DNA from: Planctomycetota bacterium
GTDB lineage: Bacteria > Planctomycetota > Phycisphaerae > Phycisphaerales > UBA5793
NCBI GenBank assembly: GCA_013112555.1
Contig: JABFGK010000002.1
Coordinates: 496,001 to 560,000 of the forward strand
Direction of reading: 5' to 3'
Length of the DNA: 64,000 nt
Part shown: positions 62,592-64,000 of the stretch, one piece after another
Layout: every line of letters begins with the position of its first letter
Position numbering within the stretch: the stretch's first letter is position 1
The notes under the pieces: generated by a model
Database searches by the model: none
What the model was told of the DNA's origin: nothing
What the model saw: only the letters and a program-made list of their open reading frames with translations
Program-made: the position numbers and the translations under genes

Positions 62592-63167
62592 GGTTCGCAC
62601 ACTCCTGTATTGCTGCCTGTTGACTGTCCATTCTGACGGCTCAGTGTAGTCGGGCAAGGCCGGAGGCGCGACTGTTCAGAGGCAGTTTCAGGACAGTCGG
62701 CCGATCTTCTCCTAACCGCCACATTCGGCTGGACATCGGCATCGAGTTATGGTAACTTGGCCCTTGCTCGACGAATCGCGACTCACAAAGCCGCCACCGG
62801 TGGTGGCGGTAACAACAAGAGTGCCAATCGGGAGATTGGCGATCCGGGGGGAAGAGGAGGAGAGGATGGATTCCCGCGTTCGCGGGAATGACGGAGGAGG
62901 GGGGCACATGCCCTTCGGCTTTGCTCAGGGTCTTCGACAATGTGCCCCTACCGACGAGGAGGCCCGCTTGCTCACGCGCGCGGCTCGTCGATCCAACGAC
63001 TCACGGGCGAGACGCCCATGCCACCGCTTGCTCACGCGCGCACCGACTTTTCAGGCGGGATTGTGAAAACGCTCTGGACGCCGGTTCATCGTGTGATACC
63101 TTGTAGTTACGCAGCCGGTCGCCTCGATGGCTCGCGTGCGGCATCTGGCCATCAATAGGAATTTGAC
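62592..63167. repeat. Intergenic region packed with palindromes
   Basis: Holds CCGCCACC-GGT-GGTGGCGG (62791-62809), CCAATC..GATTGG (62824-62839), ATTCCCGCG-TT-CGCGGGAAT (62870-62889), and a 17-base direct repeat CGCTTGCTCACGCGCGC (62965-62981 and 63025-63041) around GGGCGAGACGCCC. These are REP-type repeats like those near sucD. No gene is seen. Confidence 0.7.
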
Positions 63168-64000
63168 ATGCACCTGAACGAGAAGACCTCTCAAAATGAT
63201 ATAGGACGAAGCCGATGCCTCAGTGCCTGGGGATGCTGGAGTGTTCCTCCAGTATCCCTCTTGGCGCGTGCGTGCGCCCTTTTTACTTTGTGTTTGACGT
63301 GCTGCGCGCGAGCAGATGAGTATGCCATCATTCAATTGGAGACGACAGAGAAGTGGTCGTTCGGAGAGAGTATCAACAGTCTTGGCCTGGTGTGCGGTGC
63401 TGCCTCAGGCGATCCGCTTGCCGCACCAATTGTGTGGGAGCGGGACAACTACCTCAAGTTGGGGAATCTCGGAGGGAATGACAGCACCGCGCAGGCCATC
63501 AGTGATTCGGGAGTAGTGGTAGGATACTCGGGGTATCCGGACTTCAGGGAGATTCCCTTTGTCTGGATTCAGGGGCGCGGTGACTGGATGGCCTTGCCCA
63601 TGCCTGATGGATATGACGTCGGGCGTGCAAATGGGGTAAATGAGCACAACCAGGCCGTGGGCTTTTGTCGTCACTTCGAGTTAGGCGATTCGACTGCCGT
63701 GACTTGGACTAGCGGACAAGTGAATGAACTTCCCGGCCTAGGCGGATGGGGGAGCGCGGCAGCAGATATTAGCGACAGCGGTTGGATCGTCGGCTGGGCA
63801 GTTGATGATCAACTTACCCGTCAGGCGGTATTGTGGACTTCTCAGAGTACTATTGTGGTTTTGGGAACGCTTGGCGGATGGTGGTCCGTTGGAACGGCTT
63901 ATGGAGTCAACGATTTTGGACAGATCACAGGTTTCTCTGAGGCTTCCGTTGACGAGCATGCCTTCCTCTGGCAGGATGGTGAGATGTTTGACATCCACGA
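63168..64000 (+). CDS. Secreted HAF-repeat protein, 3' end beyond window
   Basis: An open frame from the ATG at 63168 (AGGA upstream) to the edge, 277 codons, no stop. The N terminus MHLNEKTSQ leads into a hydrophobic region (SLLARACALFTLCLTCC) and a cleavage-like ARADEYA. Repeats of the HAF type follow: 'LGNLGGNDSTAQAISDSGVVVGYS', 'LPGLGGWGSAAADISDSGWIVGWA', 'LGTLGGWWSVGTAYGVNDFGQITGFS' with 'AFLWQDG' linkers. HAF proteins are extracellular propeller-like proteins of unknown role. It joins the class of secreted repeat proteins in this window; whether it carries the CPG tail cannot be seen. Confidence 0.8.
   Translation, partial: MHLNEKTSQNDIGRSRCLSAWGCWSVPPVSLLARACALFTLCLTCCARADEYAIIQLETTEKWSFGESINSLGLVCGAASGDPLAAPIVWERDNYLKLGNLGGNDSTAQAISDSGVVVGYSGYPDFREIPFVWIQGRGDWMALPMPDGYDVGRANGVNEHNQAVGFCRHFELGDSTAVTWTSGQVNELPGLGGWGSAAADISDSGWIVGWAVDDQLTRQAVLWTSQSTIVVLGTLGGWWSVGTAYGVNDFGQITGFSEASVDEHAFLWQDGEMFDIH

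Noticed and set aside
1..64000. tRNA, rRNA or riboswitch genes
   Set aside because: I looked for CCA-ending cloverleaf patterns and conserved rRNA or riboswitch blocks between genes and found none I could support by eye.

Overview
The window looks like chromosome of a Gram-negative bacterium of the Planctomycetota, probably class Phycisphaerae. The clues are an ompH/skp-lpxD-lpxC/fabZ(fused)-lpxA lipid A cluster, many secreted modular proteins (FG-GAP propellers, beta-helices with choice-of-anchor-Q-type ends, HAF repeats), fairly high GC, a CheB/CheR hybrid kinase and an AmmeMemoRadiSam-type enzyme. The taxonomic call is inference; no rRNA or tRNA gene was seen.

Left third (1-19145): a minus-strand array of secreted proteins. 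Six have FG-GAP-like seven-blade repeats (one only partial, at the left edge), two are parallel beta-helices, one has a GATase-like fold, and two are copies of a LamG-like protein, one of them broken. Most end in the same ~100-residue C-terminal module with a CPG...VYxQAxDLxTC...NVVxI signature; I know no name for it. Divergent versions recur at 31099-32766 and 50810-51784. Four orphan 3' ends of this module lie between the genes, and one ~1.6 kb segment is duplicated, so the array has been remodelled by duplication and deletion.

Middle (19146-41234): housekeeping and mixed genes: gmk, DUF4870, DUF547, a lipoprotein, recX, a TPR protein, chrA, a secreted Spy/CpxP-like protein, a Tat-signal radical SAM enzyme with a membrane spermidine-synthase-like protein, DinB, DUF6504 plus a beta-helix protein, and sucD. 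A REP/RAYT repeat locus with a second sucD 3' end follows. Then come a 1216-residue CheB-CheR-PAS-kinase hybrid, csrA and tsaB.

Right third (41235-64000): a response regulator with an N-terminal excisionase-like helix-turn-helix and the lipid A cluster. Next are two tandem single-pass membrane proteins, with a third copy further on, that show recent sequence exchange and share hairpin-repeat leaders. A tail-module protein and a pair of methyltransferases (one frameshifted) follow. The rplK-rplA-rplJ-rplL operon is on the minus strand. A histidine kinase, a receiver protein and a receiver-GGDEF protein form a plus-strand signalling group. A solitary beta-class DNA methyltransferase, an intergenic cluster of palindromes, and the 5' part of a HAF-repeat secreted protein complete the window.
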